64,000 nt of DNA, from assembly GCA_964420975.1 (NCBI GenBank), contig CAYQVH010000021.1, forward strand, positions 1-64,000, given 5' to 3'. The translations under genes were made by a program, and so were the position numbers. This DNA is from Accumulibacter sp964420975 (GTDB lineage: Bacteria; Pseudomonadota; Gammaproteobacteria; Burkholderiales; Rhodocyclaceae). How positions within the stretch are numbered: the first letter of the stretch is position 1; each line of letters begins with the position of its first letter. The notes under the pieces are model-generated. The model was given only the letters and a program-made list of their open reading frames with translations, did not search any database and had not been told where the DNA came from. Positions 9,036-16,673 of this stretch are shown here, one piece after another.

Positions 9036-9611
9036 TCAACGCGCCTCACGGCGGCTACGCGCCATGGCGACGACGAGGTCGGCTTCGGCACGCGTGATCC
9101 CGCAGTGATCGGCGATGGTCGTCGCGTCGTGCCCCTGTTGCGCGAGCTGCGTCGCGCCGCTATAGAGCGGCGAGCTCGCATCATCGAGCGCTTCCGCCGG
9201 CTCGACAAACGGGCGACGCAGTTCCTCGCGCGCCGCCAGCACGTCGCCACGCAATTCGTCCACTTCGTTTCGCAAGTGTTCGATCTCCTGCCGCAGGGCG
9301 TCGATCAACGCCTGGCCAGGGATTTCGGGTGGTGGCTCGTTCCAGGGAAACGAGGCGGGTTCGTCCACCGCTGCCGACGCCGGCACGACAGCCGCCGGAG
9401 GGGTTACGGTCACCGCCGCCGGCGCGGGTTCCTGAACGGCAGCGTAGGCGGCAACCGCCGACTGCGCGTCGACAGGCAACGCCGCCGCCTGACTCACCTG
9501 ACGCTGCAGACGCCGCATGCGCACGAAGATGACCACAATATAGAGCAGCAGCAGCACGATGATCGCGATCAGTCCCTCGCGCCAACCCACTGCCCACAGA
9601 TCGAGATCCAT
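9036..9611 (-). CDS. DUF2802 family membrane-anchored protein
   Basis: 191 residues. One N-terminal TM segment (GLIAIIVLLLLYIVVIFVRM) is followed by an Ala/Pro-rich low-complexity linker, a coiled-coil stretch (ALIDALRQEIEHLRNEVDEL), and a C-terminal helix-turn-helix-like DUF2802 module (ATQLAQQGHDATTIADHCG, ITRAEADLVVAMARS). The function of the family is unknown. I chose MDLDLWAVGW because the TM then begins about 12 residues in; an ATG ten codons upstream (9641) is also possible. It is 21 bp from the SPOR gene and probably co-transcribed with it. Confidence 0.82.
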   Translation of the reverse strand: MDLDLWAVGWREGLIAIIVLLLLYIVVIFVRMRRLQRQVSQAAALPVDAQSAVAAYAAVQEPAPAAVTVTPPAAVVPASAAVDEPASFPWNEPPPEIPGQALIDALRQEIEHLRNEVDELRGDVLAAREELRRPFVEPAEALDDASSPLYSGATQLAQQGHDATTIADHCGITRAEADLVVAMARSRREAR

Positions 9612-10090
9612 TCCGCGCCCTCGCAACCGTGTCCCGCACACATTATCCTTGATTCCTCAGGCCACCGCTTGCGTCGTGGTGCGCCGGCGGGACCGACACT
9701 ATTTCAGTCTTCGAACAGGCGCTTAAGAATCGAGCGCCGGGAGTGCTGCCGCCACCCGAGCGGGGCAGCCGCTACGCCCGATATGCGCTCAACCGTTGGC
9801 GACCGCTCGCTCGTGTGAGGCCGTTGCCAAACCCGTGATGGCCTCCCTTCAGTTCAAGCGACTCGAGCGCTGACTGCTGGAGCGCATCCGTCTTTCCGCC
9901 AGTGCGCAACAAGCGGTGCCTGGCGAATGGCACGCTGAAAGATCGTGCGCTCCGACCCAAGAATCGAGGCCAACGACGTTGCGGAAAACATCGAGGATGG
10001 ATAATGGATGACACTCACCGGTCACTTGGCGGACAATGCACAGCTATCAAAAAAAACAACAACATACGCCCCAACCGATAGGCGATCTCC
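9612..10090. other. Non-coding gap left of the defence-island remnant
   Basis: About 480 bp between the DUF2802 gene and the restriction-gene remnant. No ORF here resembles a protein I recognise. A short GGCGCT/AGCGCC hairpin lies at 9718-9738. An A-rich stretch (eight A) precedes the remnant near 10050. No tRNA, attachment site or flanking direct repeat was found by eye. Confidence 0.5.
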
Positions 10091-11561
10091 ATGTCGAATC
10101 CGTTTTTCGATCAGCCGATTCTGAACTCCCCGTATGCGCGGCCTTCACGGCACTGGGAGTTGGACGAGTCGGGTCAGCCGACGCAGCACATTCGGGAGTC
10201 GCGCCGCCGCGCCGAATTCATTACCCCGATCCCGAAGCCGAAGAAGCAAAAGACGACGTCCAGGCAGAAGAGCTTCCTCTTCGACGAGGGCAACGATTGG
10301 CGACATCACCGGTTCAGCGGCGCCCGCCCTTTCTTCTGTCAGGTCGAGGCGGTCGAAACGGCGATCTGGCTGACCGAGGTTGCGCCCGGCGCCAGGCACG
10401 GCAAACGCCTTCTCGACCCTCTGGCGGCCGCCAACAAGGACGCCAACCCCGAGCTGATGCGGCTGGCGCTCAAGCCGGCCACCGGGGCGGGCAATACGAC
10501 CGTGATCGCCATGCTGATTGTCTGGCAGACGATCAACGCGGTGCGTCGCCCGGCGAGCAAGCAATTCACGCGCGGCTTTTTGATCTGCGCGCCGGGCCTC
10601 ACCATCAAGGATCGCTTGCGCGTCCTCCAGCCCAAGACCCCGACAGCTACTACAAGGAACGGGAACTGGTACCGAGCGATCTGCTTGACGACCTGGGCCG
10701 CACCGGCGACGAAATCGTCACCACCGAAAGCGAAGGCCAGATGCTTCAGCGCGTGCTGCCCGACCTGATGGGCATCAAGAACATCCTGGCGATCAACGAT
10801 GAAGCCCATCAAGGCTACGAGTTGACCAAGCGGCTCCTCTACACCGACTGGCGCGACTCCGGCGAAGCCCCCAAGCTGACCTGTTCGGTCAACTCAAACG
10901 CATCGCCAAGGAATGGCTCGACCAGTATCTGGAATGCAAGGGCGGCGCCTATCCCGCGCAACTCCTGTATCTGCAACTGGCCGACTTGGCCTGCGAGAAA
11001 ATCACCGCCGCGATCACCCGGCGCTTTCTTGGCGAGCGCCCGATCAAGGCGCTGCTCGACCCGTACAACCCCAGCGGTTCGACGCGGCATGTGCGTTTCA
11101 ACACCTCCAAGCCCGACCTCCGGAAAACCAGTTCCAGGCACTGCCATCTCAACTGGGTGGTGCTCGACAGCGATTGGGAGGGGGAATTCTGCCGCGTCGC
11201 CGAAGCGCATCCCAAGGTGCGCGCCTACGTCAAGAACCACGGCCTCGGCTTAGAGGTGCCTTACCGCTACGGCTCGGAAACGCGCAAGTACCTGCCCGAC
11301 TTCATCGTGCTGGTTGACGACGGCCACGGAGCGGACGACCTGCTGCGCCTGGTTGTCGAAATCAAGGGCTACCGGCGCGAGGACGCCAAGGAAAAGAAAT
11401 CGACCATGGACACCTACTGGGTTCCTGGCGTCAATCACCTCGGCATCTACGGGCGCTGGGCCTTCGCCGAGTTCACCGACGTGTTCCAGATGCAGGGCGA
11501 TTTCGCCAAGAAGGTCGAGGCCGAGTTCGACCGGATGATCGACGCGGCGGTGCAGCCATGA
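10091..11561 (+). pseudogene. Type III-like restriction endonuclease remnant (BPTD_3080-like), two frameshifts and an internal deletion
   Basis: Three consecutive reading frames together give one decayed protein. Frame 1 (10091 to about 10635) holds the N-terminus (SNPFFDQPILNSPY) and a Walker A region reading ATGAGNTTVIAML, where the usual lysine is Asn. A one-base deletion near 10635 (QP-DPDSYYKERELVP) moves to frame 2, which carries NDEAHQ. A second one-base loss near 10880 moves to frame 3 (LFGQLKRIAK), which ends with the nuclease-like PDFIV...VEIKGY motif. NDEAHQ is joined almost directly to a region expected hundreds of residues later, so most of the second helicase lobe is gone. About 490 codons remain of a family usually near 1,000 (size from memory). 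Confidence 0.8.
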
Positions 11562-11581
11562 CCCAGCTTGTGCGAAAAACC

Positions 11582-11610
11582 TTTACAGGCGCGATCAACA
11601 TACGTACAAA
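11582..11610 (+). promoter_or_regulatory. Possible sigma-70 promoter ahead of the Fic remnant
   Basis: TTTACA at 11582-11587 and TACAAA at 11605-11610 are separated by 17 bp, in a stretch that is AT-rich for this genome, about 40 bp before the Fic start. The -10 matches only four of six consensus positions. Confidence 0.3.
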
Positions 11611-11651
11611 ACGGCAATTTTCTATACACAAAATGTGGAACATGCATAGAA

Positions 11652-12658
11652 ATGGCTGAAATCCTGCCACTCACCCATCTGCGCCCCGAGCGTTTCGATC
11701 GCCCGCGCATTCTCAAGCAGCTCAACGCCGCCAGCCGGCAGCTTGCCGAACTCAAGGGCGTGGCGGCTTCCATGCCCAACCAGCACATCCTCATCAGCAC
11801 GCTGGGCCTGCGCGAGGCCAAGGACAGCTCGGAAAAGTGGCGCGCTATCGCCAGGCCCTGCGCATCGGCTTCGAGGCGGTACGAACTAGCGGGCTGCTGA
11901 CCAACAATCACATCCTCGACATCAAGGCCGAACTGGAAATGAACCGCGCCGGCTTTCGCAAGCTGCCCGGCACCGCGCTTAAGGGCGACGGCGGGCGCGT
12001 GGTCTATGAACCGCCGCAAGACCCCGACACCATCGTCGCGTTGATGGGTGATCTTGAGCACTTCGTCAACGACGATGCCGCCTTTGACGCCGACCCTCTG
12101 ATCAAGATGGCGCTGATCCACCACCAGTTCGAGAGCATCCACCCGTTTTACGACGGCAACGGCCGCACCGGCCGCATCATCAATGTGCTCTACCTGGTCA
12201 AGGAGGGGCTGCTCGACATCCCGGTGCTCTACCTCTCGCGCCATATCGTGCGCACCAAGGCCGACTACTACCGCCTCTTGCAGGAGGTCCGCGAGCGCGA
12301 CGGCTGGGAAGACTGGGTGCTTTACATGCTGGCAGCCGTCGAGCACACCGCGGCCGACGGCATCGCCACCATCCAGGCGATCAAGACGCTGCTGGTCGAC
12401 ACCAAGCACCGCATCCGCGAACGCTTCCGCTTCTACAGCCAGGACCTCATCAACAACCTGTTTTCCTACCCCTACACCAAGATCGAATTCATCGAGCACG
12501 ACCTCAAGGTCTCGCGGCTCACCTCCACCAAATATCTGGAGGCGCTGGTCACGGCGGGCTTCCTGACCAAACGCAAGGTCGGTCGCAGCAACTACTACAT
12601 CAACCTGCCGCTCTACGGCCTCCTCACCGGCGAAGCCCTGCCGGCGGAGGGAGAATGA
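11652..12658 (+). pseudogene. Fic/DOC family AMPylase gene, broken by an internal frameshifting deletion
   Basis: The 5' part (11652 to about 11835) encodes a Fic N-terminal helical region ending GLREAKDSSE. The 3' part (about 11837-12658, another frame) resumes at VARYRQALRIGFEAV and contains the full Fic core HPFYDGNGRTGRIIN, followed by a winged-helix C-terminal domain (SRLTSTKYLEALVTAGF). Intact relatives carry SSxIEN and about 25-30 more residues between these parts. The missing segment therefore covers the (S/T)xxxE(G/N) autoinhibitory motif. A GTG at 11837 could in principle start a 273-residue protein with an intact catalytic motif, but without a clear RBS. It lies between the R and M remnants of the same locus. 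Confidence 0.82.
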
Positions 12659-12662
12659 CATC

Positions 12663-12998
12663 ATGGCCAAGCAACCCTCCGCCCCCAAGAACGTCGATGC
12701 GATCAGGCACGACGACGCCAAGCGAAAGAACGTCCCCACCGCCGAATACCAGTCGGTGCTCGATGACAACCAGAAAAACCCCAGGCAAGTGCGCTACCCG
12801 CGCCTCGACGCCTCCGTGTTGTCGGCGGCAACGTCGTCCAGAAACCGCGACCTCGACCCGCAACTCGTCTGGCGCGGCAAGGACGAGCGAGACTGGAGCG
12901 ACCTCGTCGTCCATGCGCCGCCGCTCTTCATTCAGGGAAAGGTGCACCCCAAGGCGCTGATCGACGAACTGCTGCGTGAATCGAAGGAACGCCGGTAA
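12663..12998 (+). pseudogene. Type III-like DNA methyltransferase, N-terminal fragment only
   Basis: 111 codons. The segments RKNVPTAEYQSVL, RNRDLDPQLVWRGKDE, DWSDLVVHAPPL and QGKVHPKALIDELL match the N-terminus that precedes the catalytic domain in site-specific methyltransferases paired with BPTD_3080-type nucleases. The reading stops at KERR, before any SAM-binding or DPPY motif, so no methyltransferase activity is possible. The stop sits at the junction with a fragment of an unrelated gene (the end of a MntA-like nucleotidyltransferase), which shows that a deletion removed the rest. It starts 4 bp after the Fic stop. Confidence 0.75.
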
Positions 12999-13053
12999 GG
13001 CGCTGCGGCCGGAGTTGCGTCCATTCGTGGAACGGGAGGCGATCCAGGTCTGA
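12997..13053 (+). pseudogene. 3' scrap of a MntA-like minimal nucleotidyltransferase antitoxin
   Basis: The reading KALRPELRPFVEREAIQV followed by TGA resembles the C-terminal end of MNT-type nucleotidyltransferases, which neutralise HepT toxins by modifying them. Nothing of the catalytic GSxARG...DxD region remains. The scrap is fused directly to the truncated methyltransferase and followed at once by a HepT-like scrap, which supports the reading. Identification rests on a short match from memory. Confidence 0.5.
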
Positions 13054-13060
13054 TGCACCG

Positions 13061-13159
13061 GCACGCGAATGGCGCTTCTACATCGATGAGATGATCGACG
13101 CCGCCCGCAAGGTGCAGGCTTATTCCGAAGGTTTGGATGTTCCCGACGATATCCGTCTA
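13061..13159 (+). pseudogene. HepT-like (DUF86) toxin scrap with internal deletion
   Basis: The segment REWRFYIDEMIDAARKVQAY, then SEGLD, resembles the N-terminus of DUF86/HepT HEPN ribonucleases. It runs without frameshift into VPDDIRL, a stretch that in full-length relatives lies some 25-30 residues further on. The RxxxH catalytic region is absent. No start codon is in frame at the expected place, and the frame differs from that of the preceding MntA scrap. It abuts the 3' end of the convergent riboflavin synthase gene. Confidence 0.5.
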
Positions 13160-13174
13160 CCGCCCGAAAGGTCG

Positions 13175-13801
13175 TCAGCCCGTTCGATCCGCAAGCCCGA
13201 TGTCATCAGCTTGCGCCAGCAGCCGTTCGCAATAGCGTGCGATCAGGTCGACTTCGAGATTGACTCGCGTCCCCGCCTGCAGCGTACCGAGCGTTGTCGC
13301 CGTCAGCGTGTGCGGGATGAGATTGATCGTGAACGTATCGTCGGTGACGGTATTGGTGGTCAGGCTGACGCCGTCGACGGTGATCGACCCCTTGCGCGCA
13401 ATGTAGCGCGCAAGGGCCTGCGGAGCGCGGATTTCGAGCAGACGATTGTCGCCGAGCAGTTCGAAGCGCAGCACTTCGCCGACGCCGTCGACGTGCCCGG
13501 AGACGAGGTGACCCCCCAGGCGGTCGGCGAGCCGCAGCGCTTTTTCCAGGTTGACCGCACCCGGCGCGTCCAGACCCGTGGTGCAGGCCAGCGTTTCGGG
13601 TGAGACGTCGACGCAAAACGCGTCGTCGAGCTTGGCGACAACGGTCAGGCAGACGCCACTGCAGGCGATCGAATCGCCGACGACGACGTCGTCGAGTCCG
13701 AGCGTACGCGCCTCGATCGTTAGGCGGGCCGTCGCTGCGCCATCCTCGCGGCGGTCAACGCGCGTAATCTGACCCAGCGCGGTAACAATTCCGGAAAACA
13801 T
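13175..13801 (-). CDS. ribE: Riboflavin synthase, alpha chain
   Basis: A 208-residue protein made of two tandem lumazine-binding beta-barrels. The start MFSGIVTALGQI and the repeated motifs CSGVCLTVV, NLEKALRLADRLGGHLVSGHVDG and VDGVSLT are diagnostic. It converts two 6,7-dimethyl-8-ribityllumazine molecules into riboflavin and the pyrimidine precursor. No other rib genes and no FMN-riboswitch-like leader are in the window. Its 3' end abuts the decayed defence island on the opposite strand. Confidence 0.97.
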   Translation of the reverse strand: MFSGIVTALGQITRVDRREDGAATARLTIEARTLGLDDVVVGDSIACSGVCLTVVAKLDDAFCVDVSPETLACTTGLDAPGAVNLEKALRLADRLGGHLVSGHVDGVGEVLRFELLGDNRLLEIRAPQALARYIARKGSITVDGVSLTTNTVTDDTFTINLIPHTLTATTLGTLQAGTRVNLEVDLIARYCERLLAQADDIGLADRTG

Positions 13802-13851
13802 GACCGAGGTTCTCGCAGGAAGGGGAAATTAGGGGGCGCCAGCGGGCGGAC

Positions 13852-14976
13852 TCAGGCTTCGGGCTCACCCGGATTGCCGTCGCCAGTCGAAGCGGCGGCC
13901 GCCGCTGCGCGCTGGCGCGGAGACGGAGCCTCGCGGATCCACGCCACGAGCAAGGTGTAGGCGACGGCGAGGATGACCGGGCCAACAAACAGACCGACCA
14001 GACCAAAGGCCAGCATGCCGCCGATGACCCCGGCCAGAATCAGCAGCAGCGGCAGGTCGGCGCCCTGCTTGATCAGGATCGGCCGCAGAAAGTTGTCCAT
14101 CGTGCCGACGACGATCGTCCACACCAGAAGGAAAGTCCCCCAGCCGGTTTGGTCGCCCCAGTAAAGCCAGAGAACTGCCGGCGCGAGAACCAGTGTCGGT
14201 CCGAGCTGGGCGATGCAGAACATGAACATCACCGCCGTCAGCACTGGCGCCAGCGGGACGCCGGCAATCGCCAGGCCAATGCCGCCGAGGACCGACTGTA
14301 CGAAGGCGGTCACGCCGACGCCAAGCGCCACCGCGCGAGCGGCCTGCCCGGCAAGAATGACGGCGCTTTCGCCACGTTCGCCGGCGAGCCGATAGCCAAA
14401 ACGGCGCACGGTCGACGCCACCCTGTCGCCCGACGAATAGAGAATCGCGCACAGGGCGACGGTGAGCAGAAACTGGACGAAAACCAGGCCAAAGCTGCCG
14501 ATCTCGCTGACGAACCAGCGCGTCAGATTGCCCGCGTAGGGCGCGGCCTTGGTCGCCAGTTCGGCGCTGCCGGTGGCGGCCAACTGCAGCCAGGCCTGTT
14601 CGAGGCGCGAGCCGACGATCGGCACGTCGCTCAGCCACGCCGGCGGCGAGTGCACGCGCAAGCTGGACACGGCGCGACCCCAGTCGGCGATCCGGTCGAT
14701 GTTGTCGACGATGGTCGCGATCGCCACCGACAAGGGGGCGACGAGCACCAGGAGAACGAGGATCGTCATCACGATCACCGCCGGCAGACGGTGATCGCGG
14801 AAGCGTCGCTGCAGCTTCAGCAGCAGTGGCCAGGTAGCGACGACGACCATCGTTGCCCAGATCAGCGCTGGCAGGAAGGGGCGCAAAATCCACAGCGAGG
14901 CGCCAATCAGCACGCAGAGGAAAAGTACCGCCAGCGTCGGACGCGCCACTTCGAAAGCCTTGTCAGTCCGGGTCAT
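13852..14976 (-). CDS. AI-2E family transporter (YdiK/PerM-like permease)
   Basis: A 374-residue membrane protein with about eight helices. LFLCVLIGASLWILRPFLPALIWATMVVVATWP near the N-terminus and the C-terminal VVGTMDNFLRPILIKQGADLPLLLILAGVIGGMLAFGLVGLFVGPVILAV region are typical of the family. The substrate is unknown; the family name comes from a few autoinducer exporters and should not be taken literally. I chose MTRTDKAFEVARP (14976) because the hydrophobic helix starts soon after; the open frame extends 42 codons further upstream. It is divergent from the aminopropyltransferase at 15170. Confidence 0.85.
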   Translation of the reverse strand: MTRTDKAFEVARPTLAVLFLCVLIGASLWILRPFLPALIWATMVVVATWPLLLKLQRRFRDHRLPAVIVMTILVLLVLVAPLSVAIATIVDNIDRIADWGRAVSSLRVHSPPAWLSDVPIVGSRLEQAWLQLAATGSAELATKAAPYAGNLTRWFVSEIGSFGLVFVQFLLTVALCAILYSSGDRVASTVRRFGYRLAGERGESAVILAGQAARAVALGVGVTAFVQSVLGGIGLAIAGVPLAPVLTAVMFMFCIAQLGPTLVLAPAVLWLYWGDQTGWGTFLLVWTIVVGTMDNFLRPILIKQGADLPLLLILAGVIGGMLAFGLVGLFVGPVILAVAYTLLVAWIREAPSPRQRAAAAAASTGDGNPGEPEA

Positions 14977-15169
14977 TGTGCGCTCGTCAATAAATCGTTC
15001 GACCGGCACCGGGGGACGGCGCGCGGCAAGCAGAGAAAGGCATGGTAGCCGAATTCGAAACGCGATGTAGCCTTCCCCCGCCGTCCGATCACCGCGTGGC
15101 ACCCGCGATTGGGCATAGAATGCGGCGCATGCAGCAGCCTATCCGTCCGCCGCCAGCCAGAGGCACGCC

Positions 15170-16669
15170 GTGAAGCAGGCTCTGCTTTTCTCGGTGTTTA
15201 TCATTGCCTCGTGCGGCCTGGCATATGAACTGATTGCCGGGGCGCTGGCGAGCTATCTCCTTGGCGATTCGGTGACGCAGTTCTCGACCGTCATCGGCAG
15301 CTACCTGTTCGCAATGGGGATCGGCTCGTGGCTGTCGCGCTACATCGAGGAGCGGCTGGTGGCGCGCTTCATCCAGATCGAGTTGCTGGTCGGCGTTCTC
15401 GGCGGCTTCTCGGCCGCAGCGCTGTTCCTCGTCTTCGCCACCTCGACGGCGCCGTTCAAGTTGCTGCTCTATCTCGCCGTCGTCGCCATCGGCGTACTCG
15501 TCGGACTCGAAATTCCGCTCGTCATGCGCATCCTGAAACGCGACTTGGTGTTCAAGGAGGTCGTCTCGCAAGTACTGACCTTCGACTACCTCGGCGCGCT
15601 GGCCGTCTCGGTCCTCTTCCCGGTGCTGCTGGTGCCGCATCTCGGTCTGATTCGCAGCGCGCTCCTTTTCGGTGTACTCAACGTCCTGGTGGCGGCGTGG
15701 ACCTGGTGGCTGTTCCGTGACGACGTTCGCCACCAGCCGGGGCTGCCGGCCCAAGGCGCGGCGGCGCTCTGCGCCTTGGTCGCCGGTTTCGCCGGCGCCG
15801 GCGAGCTCACCTCGCTCGCCGAGGCGCAACTCTACGCCGACGAGATCGTCCATGCCGAAAGTACGCCGTATCAGCGCATCGTCGTCACGCGCTGGAAGGA
15901 CGATCTACGTCTGCATCTCAACAACAACCTTCAGTTCAGCTCGCGTGACGAGTATCGCTACCATGAAGCGCTCGTTCATCCCGGTCTGGCCACCCTGCCA
16001 AACGCCCGTCGCGTTCTCGTCCTCGGCGGCGGCGACGGACTGGCGGTACGCGAGGTGTTGAAGTACGCGCAGATTGAAGCGGTGACGCTGGTCGACCTCG
16101 ATCCGGCGATGACCCGTCTGTTCGCGACCGCGCCGCCGCTGCGCCGGCTCAACAACGACGCGCTGCGCTCGCCGAAGGTACGGATCGTCAACGCCGACGC
16201 CCTGCAGTGGCTCGAAGAGAACGACGAGCGCTTCGACTTCGTGATCGTCGATTTTCCTGACCCCTCGAACTTCTCGCTCGGCAAACTCTACAGCTCGGCG
16301 TTTTATCGTCTGCTGGCGAAACATCTGAACGCCGACGGCCTGGCGGTCATTCAAGCCACGTCACCACTCTACGCGCGGCAGTCCTTCTGGTGCATCGTCA
16401 CCACGATCGAGAGCGTCGGCCTCCTGAGCACTCCCTACCACGCACTGGTCCCGTCGTTCGGCGAGTGGGGCTTTATCCTTGCGGGTCATCGCCCCTACCG
16501 ACCGCCGCAGTCGTACGGCGTCGCCACCCGATTCCTGAATCCGGAAACAACACCGACGCTGTTCCTCTTTCCGCGCGACATGGCGCGCGTCGACGCCGAA
16601 GTCAATCGCCTCAACAATCAGGTGCTCGTCCGCTACTTTGAACACGAGTGGCGGCAGGTAATTCGCTGA
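15170..16669 (+). CDS. Membrane-anchored polyamine aminopropyltransferase (spermidine synthase-like)
   Basis: 499 residues from a GTG start. The N-terminal ~210 residues form about six or seven TM helices (LLFSVFIIASCGLAYELIAGALASYLLG). A soluble spermidine-synthase domain follows, with the nucleotide motif LVLGGGDGLAVREVLKYA, an acidic VDLDPAM and VDFPDPSNFSLGKLYS, where the active-site Asp of the family lies. It would transfer an aminopropyl group from decarboxylated SAM to an amine at the membrane. Cytoplasmic SpeE enzymes (about 280 aa) lack the membrane half. The FAD oxidoreductase gene begins 4 bp after its stop. Confidence 0.88.
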   Translation: MKQALLFSVFIIASCGLAYELIAGALASYLLGDSVTQFSTVIGSYLFAMGIGSWLSRYIEERLVARFIQIELLVGVLGGFSAAALFLVFATSTAPFKLLLYLAVVAIGVLVGLEIPLVMRILKRDLVFKEVVSQVLTFDYLGALAVSVLFPVLLVPHLGLIRSALLFGVLNVLVAAWTWWLFRDDVRHQPGLPAQGAAALCALVAGFAGAGELTSLAEAQLYADEIVHAESTPYQRIVVTRWKDDLRLHLNNNLQFSSRDEYRYHEALVHPGLATLPNARRVLVLGGGDGLAVREVLKYAQIEAVTLVDLDPAMTRLFATAPPLRRLNNDALRSPKVRIVNADALQWLEENDERFDFVIVDFPDPSNFSLGKLYSSAFYRLLAKHLNADGLAVIQATSPLYARQSFWCIVTTIESVGLLSTPYHALVPSFGEWGFILAGHRPYRPPQSYGVATRFLNPETTPTLFLFPRDMARVDAEVNRLNNQVLVRYFEHEWRQVIR

Positions 16670-16673
16670 GGCG

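Noticed and set aside
9772..10014. Minus-strand ORF left of the defence remnant
   Set aside because: Composition is Arg/Ser-rich with no recognisable motif or RBS; it looks like a chance reading in GC-rich DNA.
10091..13159. Transposon or IS insertion as the cause of decay
   Set aside because: No transposase, terminal inverted repeats or target duplications were seen; the junctions look like simple deletions.
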